Source: Paenirhizobium selenitireducens ATCC BAA-1503
Lineage (GTDB): Bacteria; Pseudomonadota; Alphaproteobacteria; Rhizobiales; Rhizobiaceae
DNA: 64,000 bases
Direction of reading: 5' to 3'
Assembly (NCBI RefSeq): GCF_000518785.1
Contig: NZ_JAEG01000017.1
Span: 1 to 64,000 of the forward strand
Shown: positions 49,676 to 59,067 of the stretch, one piece after another
How the letters are laid out: each line of letters opens with the position of its first letter
Position numbering within the stretch: the first letter of the stretch is position 1
The notes under the pieces: generated by a model
The model's input: the letters and a program-made list of their open reading frames with translations, nothing else
Told to the model about the DNA's origin: nothing
The model's database searches: none
Made by a program: the position numbers and the translations under genes

Positions 49676-49863
49676 CGTTTATGGACGCCTAGGCAGGTAA
49701 GAGAGCACCAGTGGAGAAAACTTCGAGATTTCTCAGCTGAGTAACTCACCACGGAATTACCGGACCGTGATGCATGAATTCAATCGCTTTTTTTAACTGG
49801 TGACTGATGACTGCGTCCATTAATAGTTGCAAGTTGTAATTCTGGGGGCGCAGGGCATTTGCA

Positions 49864-51291
49864 ATGGCAACACGTTTTGAGGCGTTGAATCGGCTGTGGG
49901 GATCGGTTCGCGAGTCGAACCATGATTTTCGGGCTTCGACGGATATATTTCCGGTTTTCGATACACAGAAGGTGAGCGAGAGCCTTGATCTTGCTGGGAG
50001 CGGCCAGACGAACGGGGCCCAAAACCGTCCCGCAAAATCAGCTCGTGCGCTTGATGAGATCGAGCAGCGGATCGTCTCGAAAGTGGAAGAAGAGAAGAAA
50101 ACTTCCTATCAGGTGCTGGAGGATCAATTCCACACATTCGCGGATCGTTTGCGCAACCTGGACTTTGAAGGTCAGTTCGGCCTGATCCGGCAAGCCAACA
50201 TCACAAGCCTCTCCGATTTCAAGGCGGAAGTTACCATGGGTGAGGATGAACTCCATGGACTTCGCCGCGATTTGAAGACGGCAGAAGATGAGCTGACCCA
50301 CTTTAAAGAGATACATGGCCTCAAGCGCGCGGCCAAAGAGACCGCGTCATCCTACATGTTCCTCAAAGTGAGCTTTCTGATCTTCATCCTCCTGTTCGAA
50401 ACCATCGTGAACGGGGTGTTCCTCGCGAAAGGCAGCCAACAGGGGCTGGTTGGCGGTGTCGTGGAAGCATTTGCCTTCGCTTTCCTGAACGTTGGCGTCG
50501 CAGTGTTGCTCGCGATCCTCATGGTTCGAAACATAGTCAAGCGGTCATGGCTTTCCAAACTCGCCGGAATTGTTGGCGTATGTGTTTATGTCGTGGGAGC
50601 TGTCGCCATTAATCTGGCTTTGGCACATTACCGAGAGTTATCGGAAGCAGCGTTTTCGGATGTCGGTCGAGAAGTCATAATTCGCCTTAAGGCCCAGCCA
50701 TTCGGCCTTGAAGACGTGAAGTCCTGGACGTTGTTTGGTGTGGGATTGTTGTTTTCAGTGGGCGCGTTTGTGGACGGCTACTATATGACCGACCCCTATC
50801 CCGGGTTTTCGTCGACCCAAAAGAGGGTTCGTCTTGCCCGTCAACACTATATTGAGCGGAAGCAAGAGTTGATCGACGGTCTTAAGGACGTACGGGATGA
50901 ATACAATGAGAAGGTTGATTTGATCATTCGCGATCTCAGTCAGCGCAGGGCCGAACACCAGGCGATCATCGCACATCGGGCCCGCAATACAGACCTGTTT
51001 CGTGAGCACCAGAACCAACTTGAGCGTTCAGCAAACACGCTGCTTACGATCTATCGAGACGCCAACAGGGCCGCTCGAACAGAACCGGAGCCCAAATATT
51101 TCTCGATGCCCTACAAGATGGACCGGTTGAAGCCAACCGAGGTTGTCGCAGAATGGAACGACAAAGACCTGGCAGAGCGCATTGCGCAGGCCCAGGAAGA
51201 ATTAACCAGGCAGATGGAGAAGATTGGCGAGGAATTCTCGACTGCCGCAAATCGCTACCGTCAGCTTGATAGCCTTTTCCCGGAGACGTGA
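49864..51291 (+). CDS. Four-pass coiled-coil membrane protein, first gene of a stator-like operon
   Basis: This 475-residue protein is unassigned. A long charged helical part (about 60-160) precedes four membrane helices at about 165-185, 198-222, 233-255 and 287-305. A second coiled coil (about 320-410) follows with LIDGLKDVRDEYNEKV. It starts the run of four genes with gaps of one base or overlaps. Partners are a VWA-like protein, a MotA/TolQ-like protein and an OmpA-domain protein, so it is probably part of one envelope complex. Confidence 0.78.
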   Translation: MATRFEALNRLWGSVRESNHDFRASTDIFPVFDTQKVSESLDLAGSGQTNGAQNRPAKSARALDEIEQRIVSKVEEEKKTSYQVLEDQFHTFADRLRNLDFEGQFGLIRQANITSLSDFKAEVTMGEDELHGLRRDLKTAEDELTHFKEIHGLKRAAKETASSYMFLKVSFLIFILLFETIVNGVFLAKGSQQGLVGGVVEAFAFAFLNVGVAVLLAILMVRNIVKRSWLSKLAGIVGVCVYVVGAVAINLALAHYRELSEAAFSDVGREVIIRLKAQPFGLEDVKSWTLFGVGLLFSVGAFVDGYYMTDPYPGFSSTQKRVRLARQHYIERKQELIDGLKDVRDEYNEKVDLIIRDLSQRRAEHQAIIAHRARNTDLFREHQNQLERSANTLLTIYRDANRAARTEPEPKYFSMPYKMDRLKPTEVVAEWNDKDLAERIAQAQEELTRQMEKIGEEFSTAANRYRQLDSLFPET

Positions 51292-51292
51292 C

Positions 51293-52111
51293 ATGGCTCG
51301 ACGCAGACGACGCAAGACGAACGGGTCTACCGGGGCCATCGTGCTTGGCATCTTGTTGTTGGTACTTACGGTGGCAATTGCAGGCGGTTTTGGATTTCTC
51401 TATTTCAAAGCCAACAACCAGGTCGTCCTTGATGAAACGACACTTTGCCCAGTAACAAGCCCAACCTCGATCACAGCCGTACTCATTGATGTTAGCGACC
51501 CCATCTCGCCGGTCACCGAGAAAGACCTGCGAAACCGGTTTGAGGAGCTGAAGGACAACATTCCTGTCGGCGGGCAGATCGTCATCTATGAGTTGACGGA
51601 TAAGGCCGGAAAACTGAACCGGGTATTCATCCGATGCAATCCGGGCAGCGGGGAGCAGGCCGACGAGTTGATCAGCAATCCCCGTTTCGTTCAGAAGCGA
51701 TGGGAAGATGGCTTTGACGCTCCCCTACAACAGATTGCCGAACGTATCGGCACCGGTAACTCTGGCGATCAGTCTCCGATCCTTGGAGGCATCCAGACCA
51801 TCAACCTGGAAGCCTTCGGAATGCACGACTATGCCAAACTGCCAAAACGCCTGATCGTTGCGTCCGACATGATCGAGCACACGTCGATCTTCTCGATGTA
51901 TAGAACGGGTATTGCGTATGACAAGTTCGAAGCCTCGTCTGCGCCCCAGGAGTTCCGGACACCGCTCGACAACGTTGCTGTGGAAGTCTGGGAGTTCGCC
52001 CGGCCTGGGGCGTCTTTCTCAGCAACCGATCTCTCCGTGTTCTGGGCAAGGTGGCTGAAAGCCAATGGGGCAAGTTCCACACGCTTCATCCAGCTGCAAG
52101 GGGTCGAATAA
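51293..52111 (+). CDS. VWA-like protein with N-terminal membrane anchor
   Basis: This 272-residue protein begins MARRRRRKTNGSTG, then one membrane helix (IVLGILLLVLTVAIAGGFGF). The rest shows a von Willebrand A-like fold by eye: AVLIDVSDPIS as first strand with a degenerate MIDAS (D-V-S-D-P), GGQIVIYELTD and KRLIVASDMIEHTS. The start at 51293 follows the previous stop by one base with GGAGAC upstream. Its last base is shared with the next ATG (TAATG). It likely acts as an adaptor in the operon's complex. Confidence 0.78.
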   Translation: MARRRRRKTNGSTGAIVLGILLLVLTVAIAGGFGFLYFKANNQVVLDETTLCPVTSPTSITAVLIDVSDPISPVTEKDLRNRFEELKDNIPVGGQIVIYELTDKAGKLNRVFIRCNPGSGEQADELISNPRFVQKRWEDGFDAPLQQIAERIGTGNSGDQSPILGGIQTINLEAFGMHDYAKLPKRLIVASDMIEHTSIFSMYRTGIAYDKFEASSAPQEFRTPLDNVAVEVWEFARPGASFSATDLSVFWARWLKANGASSTRFIQLQGVE

Positions 52112-53481
52112 TGAAGATGGCAGAAAAGACTTCGACGTGGCTGGCGCAGCATGGCCCAATGGCTTTGTTCGGCTTGCTAACCTTTGTTGGCATCATTTTT
52201 ATCTGGTCGGCAAAGCTGTTGGGATGGAATATCTACCTGGTCACTGCGGTACCCGTAGCCACTATGGTGATCTACCTTGCGATCTCGCTGGTCTTCAACG
52301 GTATGCGGCTTCATAACGAGCAGGCTGGCGACAATCTCTACTACATGGGGTTCCTGTTCACGCTCTCCAGCTTGGGCGTATCCCTATACCGTTTCACAGG
52401 TGCTGCTTCTATCGATGAGATCGTACGCAACTTCGGCATCGCCGTTTCGTCGACCATCTGCGGTATCGCTTTCCGCATATTGTTCAATCAGATGCGCCGT
52501 GACCCCGTCGATATCGAGCGATCCGTTCGTCATGAACTGGCCGAAATGACCCGTCGAGTTCGTTCAGAACTCGATTCATCGGCCCGTGAATTTTCCAGCT
52601 ATCGGCGTACAAGCAGCCAGATGCTGCTTGAAGGTTTTGAAGAGATTGCGACTCAGGCGGAAAAGACCGGTGCCGCAATCCAATCCGCCATCGAGACATT
52701 GTCTCGGGAATCGATCAAACCAATCGAAGAGGCATCGGCGAAATTGGCTGATATCAGCCAACAGAATCTGAAGGTGTTTGAAGATCGATCCGCTGTGCTT
52801 AATGCCTCAGCTGACAAAGCAGCCAATGACTTGTTGGGGACATCCCAGCGTATCGCGGGGCTGGTCGACGGTTTCGAGGCATCCATCAAGTCGATGTCGG
52901 ATACCATAAGCAAGATGACGCCTCCAGATGAAATGTTGAAGCTGGAGATGAGGCCCGCAATTGACGCATTGCGGGAAATGGGAGCCCAGCAGAAAAAAGC
53001 GCAGGAAGCGAGCGCTATGCGCGGTGATGAACAGGCCAAGCAGATCGCCGATGTCGTCAAGGCGCTCGGAGGCCTACCGCAATTGTTCACGGCAGCGCTT
53101 GAACCGGTACAGCGTCTTCCAGAACAGCTCACGAGAAGCCTGACGCCAATCCAGGAGGCAGCACGGGACATCAAGGGATCGGTTGAAGCCCTGAACAAGA
53201 AGATCGCTGACCTCTCCAAGCCACCCATACCGCAGCCGGAGCGAACGCTGCCTGTGTACTCGCAGCCCGTAAGTCCGCAACTATCGCTTGGCCTCAATCC
53301 GGAGCCAGTTGCGGCTATTTACAACGGCAACGCCGCTTCGACCGATATCGAGACACCCACGTCATCTGGCGACGGTGCTGCAGCACCATTACCGTCCTCA
53401 GCCCCGACCACGGCATCCGTTTCTGGCAGGGAGCCCACAGATGAGCCATCCGGGATCAGACGATTCCTGCGGTGGCAATAA
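52111..53481 (+). CDS. MotA/TolQ/ZorA-like membrane protein with long coiled coil
   Basis: This 456-residue protein has hydrophobic segments at about 14-32, 38-62, 78-96 and 105-130. The last, IVRNFGIAVSSTICGIAFRI, has the small-residue pattern of the pore helices of MotA/TolQ/ExbB proteins. A long alpha-helical tail (about 145-380) follows with many apolar heptads, then a P/S-rich end. ZorA of the Zorya defence system has the same plan. The ATG overlaps the previous stop by one base and the stop overlaps the next ATG. Similarity is by pattern only. Confidence 0.75.
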   Translation: MKMAEKTSTWLAQHGPMALFGLLTFVGIIFIWSAKLLGWNIYLVTAVPVATMVIYLAISLVFNGMRLHNEQAGDNLYYMGFLFTLSSLGVSLYRFTGAASIDEIVRNFGIAVSSTICGIAFRILFNQMRRDPVDIERSVRHELAEMTRRVRSELDSSAREFSSYRRTSSQMLLEGFEEIATQAEKTGAAIQSAIETLSRESIKPIEEASAKLADISQQNLKVFEDRSAVLNASADKAANDLLGTSQRIAGLVDGFEASIKSMSDTISKMTPPDEMLKLEMRPAIDALREMGAQQKKAQEASAMRGDEQAKQIADVVKALGGLPQLFTAALEPVQRLPEQLTRSLTPIQEAARDIKGSVEALNKKIADLSKPPIPQPERTLPVYSQPVSPQLSLGLNPEPVAAIYNGNAASTDIETPTSSGDGAAAPLPSSAPTTASVSGREPTDEPSGIRRFLRWQ

Positions 53482-54485
53482 TGAACGAGCCTGCCGCCAA
53501 ATCGGAACAGAAGGGGTATAATCGGGGTCTCATTCTCGGACTGACGATGGCTGAGTCAATGTTGCTCCTCGTGTTTTGCCTCCTTCTGGTCGCGGCCGCC
53601 ATCATTTCGGCCGAACGTCAAAAGACGGAAGATGCACTTCGAAAATTGGAGAGCGTTCAGGCTGAATTAAAAACTGTGAAAGACGATCTCGCGTCTGAAC
53701 TGCGGAAGAAGTCCGACCTGGAAAAGCAGGTAGATGCATTGTTAGCCCGGATAGCCGCGATAACAGGGTCTGCTTCACAGGCGACCGAGATCGAGAAGGA
53801 ATGGCGAGAACTAGTAGATGCCCGTGACGCTCTTGGGCGTTACAAGGAACAGGGACTGAGCCCTGACCAGATCGCGGAATTGAAGCGGATGGTCGAGGTC
53901 CTGGAGAAGGCCGGATTGCCGTTAAAAGACATTGCAGCGCTCCAGCATCGCCTCGACCAGCTTCTGGCTGTTGAGGTGGCGCGAGACACGTCCAAACCGC
54001 ATGAATGGCCACCGATTATCAATCTCAGTGAGGCCGGTGGTTATTTCTTCCGTTCTGGCAGTGCCGAACTCGCCCCTGAGTTCGAGGCAAAGTTAAGCGG
54101 TTCAATTACGGATCAGATTGCGGAAAGTCTGGAGCGATATCAGGTCGACATCATCGAGGTTATTGGACACACAGATGAGCAACCGATTTCACGCACCGGT
54201 TCCAACTTCGACCAGTCCGTCATCGATGTTGTCGATGGCAGGAAGCCGGTTACAGCGATTATACCGGCTGACAATGCAGGGCTTGGCATGGCACGTGCCA
54301 TCGCTGTGGCGAAGGTCTTAAAGAGCGATCCAAAACTCGCCGGTGCATCCATCCTTCCGATGTCTGGTGCGCAACTCGTTTTACCTGGCGATACCATGAC
54401 AACAGGCCAGGCTGGTGACGTGGAAAGCAGGCGGAGGATCGAAATCCGCATCCGTCGAAAGGAGGCCCCTGCTACGCCGCTATAG
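53481..54485 (+). CDS. MotB/ZorB-like OmpA-domain protein
   Basis: This 334-residue protein has one N-terminal membrane helix (about 17-40), a coiled coil (45-165) and a C-terminal OmpA/MotB peptidoglycan-binding domain (about 185-330). That domain shows FFRSGSAEL, IIEVIGHTDEQP, LGMARAIAVAKVL and ESRRRIEIRIR. An acidic residue at the start of the membrane helix, Glu25 in TMAESMLLLVF, sits where MotB, TolR and ZorB carry the ion-binding Asp. Together with the preceding gene it forms a candidate ion-driven unit. The overlap with the previous gene is TAATG. Confidence 0.85.
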   Translation: MNEPAAKSEQKGYNRGLILGLTMAESMLLLVFCLLLVAAAIISAERQKTEDALRKLESVQAELKTVKDDLASELRKKSDLEKQVDALLARIAAITGSASQATEIEKEWRELVDARDALGRYKEQGLSPDQIAELKRMVEVLEKAGLPLKDIAALQHRLDQLLAVEVARDTSKPHEWPPIINLSEAGGYFFRSGSAELAPEFEAKLSGSITDQIAESLERYQVDIIEVIGHTDEQPISRTGSNFDQSVIDVVDGRKPVTAIIPADNAGLGMARAIAVAKVLKSDPKLAGASILPMSGAQLVLPGDTMTTGQAGDVESRRRIEIRIRRKEAPATPL

Positions 54486-54676
54486 CGCATTGTTGGTCTT
54501 GTGACCCTCATTCCGTCGTTGGAGGCTGCCGGATGAGATCGGAATATCGGTCAGACTGGAGAATTGCAGATGAAGGAAAGCGATTTGCAACGGGACAAGC
54601 CAAGTCTCGCGTCCGGCAAGTCAATTGTATCGGTCGCTTTGCTATCTCAGGAGTTAAGTCGTGGAGACTGCCTGAA

Positions 54677-55375
54677 CTACTTACCCCAATAGGGTGCTCG
54701 CCATCCAGCTTCGATGGCCTCGGCCTCGGTGCAAAACCACCGTTCACCCTTGTTCACATTGACCTTCGTGCGCTTGTACCAAGGTGACCAAGGAGTGTGG
54801 TAGATGTGCCCATTGCCCGAGATATTGCCCTTGATAGGGCACCCTTTGGTTGGAGAATCCTGCTCAGCCTCGTTCCATCGTTCCGCACGATAATCCCAGG
54901 CTGTCACCGTGTCGGCTTGCCAAATTCCAAGGTGACGTTGACGCGCTTCGTTCTCAAGGCCCGTGTAGTCAGTCGAATATTTCCGAAAAGACCAGGCCAA
55001 GCCCAGTGACACCATCTCTTCGTTCAGGTCTTTGCCGTCGGCCTTGCAAACGCCGATAATTCGGCCATAGCCGTCACTTCCCCGGTCGTCGCAGAAAACC
55101 ATACGACCTGCGACCAATTTTTCCATTTGGGCGATAGCGGCCTGACCGCATTGCCAGCTCCCGCCGTTCTCTGCCTTACACTTCTGACCGGCTTCAGGTG
55201 CGTCGATGCCGTGGAGACGATATTTGATGCCACCGACTTCAAGTGTATCTCCATCGACCACTCTGACTGGAACTGTATCGGCATTCGCAATATTGCTTGA
55301 AGTGACATAATACGAGAATACTTGGATGAGCGCAAAGATATATACTTTTGATTTTGAAAACTTCACGATCATCAA
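54677..55375 (-). CDS. Thermonuclease family (SNase) protein, exported
   Basis: This 232-residue protein has a signal peptide (residues about 7-33, ending NIANA). The staphylococcal-nuclease fold is at about 36-155: VRVVDGDTLEVGG, YRLHGIDAPE, and GYGRIIGVC. The catalytic Asp and Arg are present. The C-terminus (CPIKGNIS, HIYHTPWSPWYKRT, GERWFCTEAEA) is a known tail in alphaproteobacterial members. It cuts nucleic acid outside the cytoplasm if active. It converges on the end of the four-gene operon. Confidence 0.88.
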   Translation of the reverse strand: MMIVKFSKSKVYIFALIQVFSYYVTSSNIANADTVPVRVVDGDTLEVGGIKYRLHGIDAPEAGQKCKAENGGSWQCGQAAIAQMEKLVAGRMVFCDDRGSDGYGRIIGVCKADGKDLNEEMVSLGLAWSFRKYSTDYTGLENEARQRHLGIWQADTVTAWDYRAERWNEAEQDSPTKGCPIKGNISGNGHIYHTPWSPWYKRTKVNVNKGERWFCTEAEAIEAGWRAPYWGK

Positions 55376-55600
55376 AAATCCAGTTCCAGATCAATATTTT
55401 CTATGTAGGTGACTACTGGCATCATCCTGAGATGTTTGGCTTTTAAAGCGGAATCTCTCCGATTCAGGCTATATCAACAATTAATTCCCCATAGGAAATG
55501 GCCTATGAACGTGGGGGCGATGGGTACGTTTCGCCGACAGCAAATTCATCCAGTCGCTTGACCTTTGCCCGATGGAGAGAAAAAACCACCGTACAGCAAC

Positions 55601-56362
55601 CTAAAGTATGTGCTTTCCCCCATCGGCCGTGGGAACGATCAACCGGACGAACCGGTCGAACAGAGCCGTTTTTCGGATCAGGCGCTCTTCGAGCCGAACG
55701 TGGGGCTTCTGCTTGAGGTGCGCATCATCGACGAGCCCAAGCCAATTCATTGGCCGCACAATCTCGTGCGCCACGAACAGGCAGGCTTCAAAGCGACCGC
55801 TAATGCTTCCACGTGAAGGAAACAGGTCCACCGGAATGACTAGTTCCGAAAATTCTGCGACAGTAATCCAGTCGCCCATCCGATTGCTGATGCCGCTCAT
55901 GATATGTTCCAGGTTCCAGAACAACGAGCTGGCCTGAGGATCGTCGCCTATTGGGGAGCGCAGCATGTATTCTGTCAGGACAACCTGCAGGTCGCCATAG
56001 CGCCCGATCATGGCGGTTCCCGCTCTGGTCAGCTTTGCTTGCCCCTTATAATGCCGGATCAGCCGAGTGTGCAGCAGGATTTCGTGGATCAGGAAGAGTG
56101 GTGGAAAATCCGGCTCATTCAGGACTTTGTTTACAGCGTAAAGCTCCGCCGGTTCATATCCAGGCCACTGAAATTCCTCGGCAGCCCACTCAACGCACTT
56201 CCTGTAGAAGTTGCCGAGTTTCGTGATCTGAATGCCACCATGCTGCTCCGCATATCGTAGGAGCTTCATGGTGTTGATGCACATGGGGGAAGCTTGAAGC
56301 TCTCGCTCTGTCAGTGAGGCCTCAAGAAACAACACAGGAGAAAGCGCTGAAGCTTTTAGCAA
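55601..56362 (-). CDS. Hypothetical protein
   Basis: This 253-residue protein is unassigned. It has helical blocks with LRYAEQHGGIQITKLGNFYRK, EFQWPGYEPAELYAVNKVLN and LIRHYKGQAKLTRAG. The block pattern resembles C-terminal parts of the pRiA4b ORF-3-like group, by eye. No signal peptide or membrane helix is visible. Confidence 0.65.
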   Translation of the reverse strand: MLKASALSPVLFLEASLTERELQASPMCINTMKLLRYAEQHGGIQITKLGNFYRKCVEWAAEEFQWPGYEPAELYAVNKVLNEPDFPPLFLIHEILLHTRLIRHYKGQAKLTRAGTAMIGRYGDLQVVLTEYMLRSPIGDDPQASSLFWNLEHIMSGISNRMGDWITVAEFSELVIPVDLFPSRGSISGRFEACLFVAHEIVRPMNWLGLVDDAHLKQKPHVRLEERLIRKTALFDRFVRLIVPTADGGKHIL

Positions 56363-56497
56363 ACGAGTCTCCGATCAAGTGGGGGTGCTGAGTTGGAAAA
56401 ACGCGCGGAGCAACTCCGTCAAAAACTCTTTCCTCGGGCATCGAAAACATAGGCGAAGAACAATAAGACTACGATTAATATTGCTGACAAAAGTGAA

Positions 56498-58027
56498 TCA
56501 TCCGGCGTTAGAGGGATGCCGCGTCTGCGCTTCCTGGTCCAATAGCCGGACGGTGCTTCCTTCTTTCCTTAGCCCTGAGATGATCTGCTCGACATTTTCC
56601 CTTGTGAACCATTCTTCAGGATCAAAGCTGGCCCCACCCCAAACGTCCAGGATCGGCACACAAAGACGCTTCAGCGTGCCAAAATAGTCCTCCAACAACT
56701 CGGCTCGATGGACTACCAGCCTACTAAAGTACCTGTCTTCGACCGCCTTGAGATGCGTATGCACACGCAGGCCGTAGTCCATGCCCCAGCCAAGGATGCG
56801 GTCCTTCAGTCCTCGATGATCGGTGAACAGCGCAATCTTTGCAGCATCAGGAACATTGGCCGTCGTAATCGCGGCATGAGCCAGCAAGCAGTGCATCCTG
56901 ATGAAAATGTTAACAGACGTGAGAAATGAATGACCAACTCGACCCTTAAGGCGATGATAATCCTCTCTGTAACTCTTGGCCGTGACGAAGACGGAATTCC
57001 CATGAGCGCGCCAATAGTCGTACTCACCAAAATAGACGGTCCTGCTGTCGACCCGCATACCCTCAACCCCGGTAAAATCCTTACCGTCGATGTTCCACAG
57101 TCCAGTACGAGGTGACACATCAGAATTGGTCAACACAATGAAGTCGTGCCAGCCAAAAGATGCAACGTGGTTCATTTCTTCACTGGCAATTTTGAGCAGC
57201 TTATGCGGACGCTCAAGCGTGAGGAAGTTGCTTGCGGCATCCAAAAGCGCATATCCTGAGACGACGTGTTTGCCAGCAATCTCTCGGACCTGCTGATCGG
57301 TTTCAGTGGTGCCGAAGTCGAAGGCATTGATCTGCGCGATAAATTCCCGACGCGCACTTTCCGTGAGTGCATCTATTGTTACCCAATCAACGGTCGGTCC
57401 AGCGGCAGGTGCTAGGTTCATTTTTTCGGCGAGGACTTTCAGAACGGAGGCGGTCACAGATTCTGTGATGGCCTTCGTCATTGCCTGGGTGCGCGTGAGT
57501 TCGTCCTCCTCACGCGTTTGAACGGCTTCAACATCCCGGAATCGCATGCACCGCTTCAGGATGATGTCCCACTGCTGATAGCTCGATATTTTCACTGATT
57601 CTGGGCCGACATTCCGCACATAGACATGCATGAAGCTGTTTTCGTCTTTGGCACCAATTGGAACCGCGCCGTGGGAGGGAATGTGCACGACCGGGTAAGT
57701 GACCCCGTTGGTGAACTCGGTGAAACGAACCTCGCACTGTAAGGGGGGCTCCAGCCGGTTTTTCAGCAAATTATGGATCGCGTCAGAACGGAAGTGCTCC
57801 AGAGGAAGGGCTTCAGAAAGCGACTGAGGGTTCCCATCGTCATCAACCCCAAAATAAAGTCGACCGCCGCCGTGATTGGCAACTGCCGCGATGTGCCGGG
57901 CAAGCTTTGCCTGGCCTTCTTTGTTCGATTTCGAGATATCCATCCAGGCTTTGAATTCAACATTCAGCTTTTCGCTGCGATGCCGCAGGTCCTCCTCCAT
58001 TTGCAGAACATCGGTCAAGACAGACAT
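56498..58027 (-). CDS. AlbA_2/Schlafen-like ATP-binding domain protein
   Basis: This 509-residue protein starts MSVLTDVLQMEEDLRHRSE and has the AlbA_2 domain at about 25-150: LNVEFKAWMDISKSNKEGQ, HIAAVANHGGGRLYFGVDD and VVHIPSHGAVPI. These are typical of the divergent AAA_4/Schlafen group, often found in islands and defence loci. The C-terminal 300 residues have no motif I recognise. The ATG at 58027 has GGAA eight bases upstream; a TTG at 58039 is in frame. Confidence 0.82.
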   Translation of the reverse strand: MSVLTDVLQMEEDLRHRSEKLNVEFKAWMDISKSNKEGQAKLARHIAAVANHGGGRLYFGVDDDGNPQSLSEALPLEHFRSDAIHNLLKNRLEPPLQCEVRFTEFTNGVTYPVVHIPSHGAVPIGAKDENSFMHVYVRNVGPESVKISSYQQWDIILKRCMRFRDVEAVQTREEDELTRTQAMTKAITESVTASVLKVLAEKMNLAPAAGPTVDWVTIDALTESARREFIAQINAFDFGTTETDQQVREIAGKHVVSGYALLDAASNFLTLERPHKLLKIASEEMNHVASFGWHDFIVLTNSDVSPRTGLWNIDGKDFTGVEGMRVDSRTVYFGEYDYWRAHGNSVFVTAKSYREDYHRLKGRVGHSFLTSVNIFIRMHCLLAHAAITTANVPDAAKIALFTDHRGLKDRILGWGMDYGLRVHTHLKAVEDRYFSRLVVHRAELLEDYFGTLKRLCVPILDVWGGASFDPEEWFTRENVEQIISGLRKEGSTVRLLDQEAQTRHPSNAG

Positions 58028-58148
58028 TTGCAGTTCCAACTCGTTTCGTAGTGAAATTCGCCCGAAGAAGTATCGAAGGCGAATATGTTGCTACCAGTCG
58101 TATCGATAAAGCGTAGAGGCATTACAAGGGCTCAATGGTCTGCGAGCA

Positions 58149-58991
58149 CTACTTCCATTTCGCGGCCCATTCCCGCAGCGCAGCCTTCGCCCTATCTGGC
58201 CACTGCTTCACGGATGGACGAACCACAATCTTTTCACGCGATGGCTTCCAGGCCAGGAACACCTGCTTTTGCTGGATCGAGGCAACCAGCAGAGCTTCCT
58301 CTTCGTGGCACAGGTGACGGGTACAAGCCGAGCCGACGAAGTAGTCGCCATCAAATGAGCCAGACCCAACTCCCAGGATAATTTCGGAATAGGCGTCTTT
58401 TTCAGCGCCCAAGAGGTCGTTGATCTGTGCCGCGACCTCACCGAATGACAAAAGCTCACCAGGGTGAGAAACGGTCTTCTCCCGAAGCTCGGACCAACCT
58501 TTTGATGTATCGGCAACGAAATCCCGATCTCCCGATTTCGCAAAACCGCTTGCGGGCGTCCATGTCCACGTTTCACCCGGCGAGTTCGGCAGTGCTGTCG
58601 TCGAGAAGGTAAGCTCATCGGCCAGAACAACCATTTGCACCGGGCGGCAACTCTCAATCGGGCCATCCACCCTAGGGTTTGCATCCAGTGGGAACGACAA
58701 GACAAAGGGAGCTGCGTCACAGGCATTTCCGCCTGCAGAAGATGATCCGACAATCGCGGGCGTTCCCGAAATCAGGTGGATATCCTCAATGTGGAGTATC
58801 GCATCCTTCAACACTTCACGGCCGTCGATTGATAGCACCTGTTCAAAGTCTCGTTGCAGAACGACGACATGATGCCCGAACATCTTCATTTCGAAAACCG
58901 CAGCAGCGGCAACGCCAATCTGGCTCGTCACCACGGCCACTACAGTGACGACAACGAAATAAAAGATGCTCTTCAAGCAGGCCTCCGGCAA
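58149..58991 (-). CDS. Exported or anchored protein of unknown function
   Basis: This 280-residue protein has an N-terminal hydrophobic segment (SIFYFVVVTVVAVVTSQIGV) for export or anchoring. It has four cysteines that could form disulfides (GNACDAAPF, SCRP, CTRHLC). No family recognised. It is divergent from the EEP-type gene with 76 bases between starts, so both may be co-regulated. Confidence 0.72.
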   Translation of the reverse strand: MPEACLKSIFYFVVVTVVAVVTSQIGVAAAAVFEMKMFGHHVVVLQRDFEQVLSIDGREVLKDAILHIEDIHLISGTPAIVGSSSAGGNACDAAPFVLSFPLDANPRVDGPIESCRPVQMVVLADELTFSTTALPNSPGETWTWTPASGFAKSGDRDFVADTSKGWSELREKTVSHPGELLSFGEVAAQINDLLGAEKDAYSEIILGVGSGSFDGDYFVGSACTRHLCHEEEALLVASIQQKQVFLAWKPSREKIVVRPSVKQWPDRAKAALREWAAKWK

Positions 58992-59067
58992 TTGAATAAT
59001 TGCTACTTTATGTAATTATTGCGTTCGGAATGCAATCAATCGAGGCCATCACTCAGAGGGGACAATC

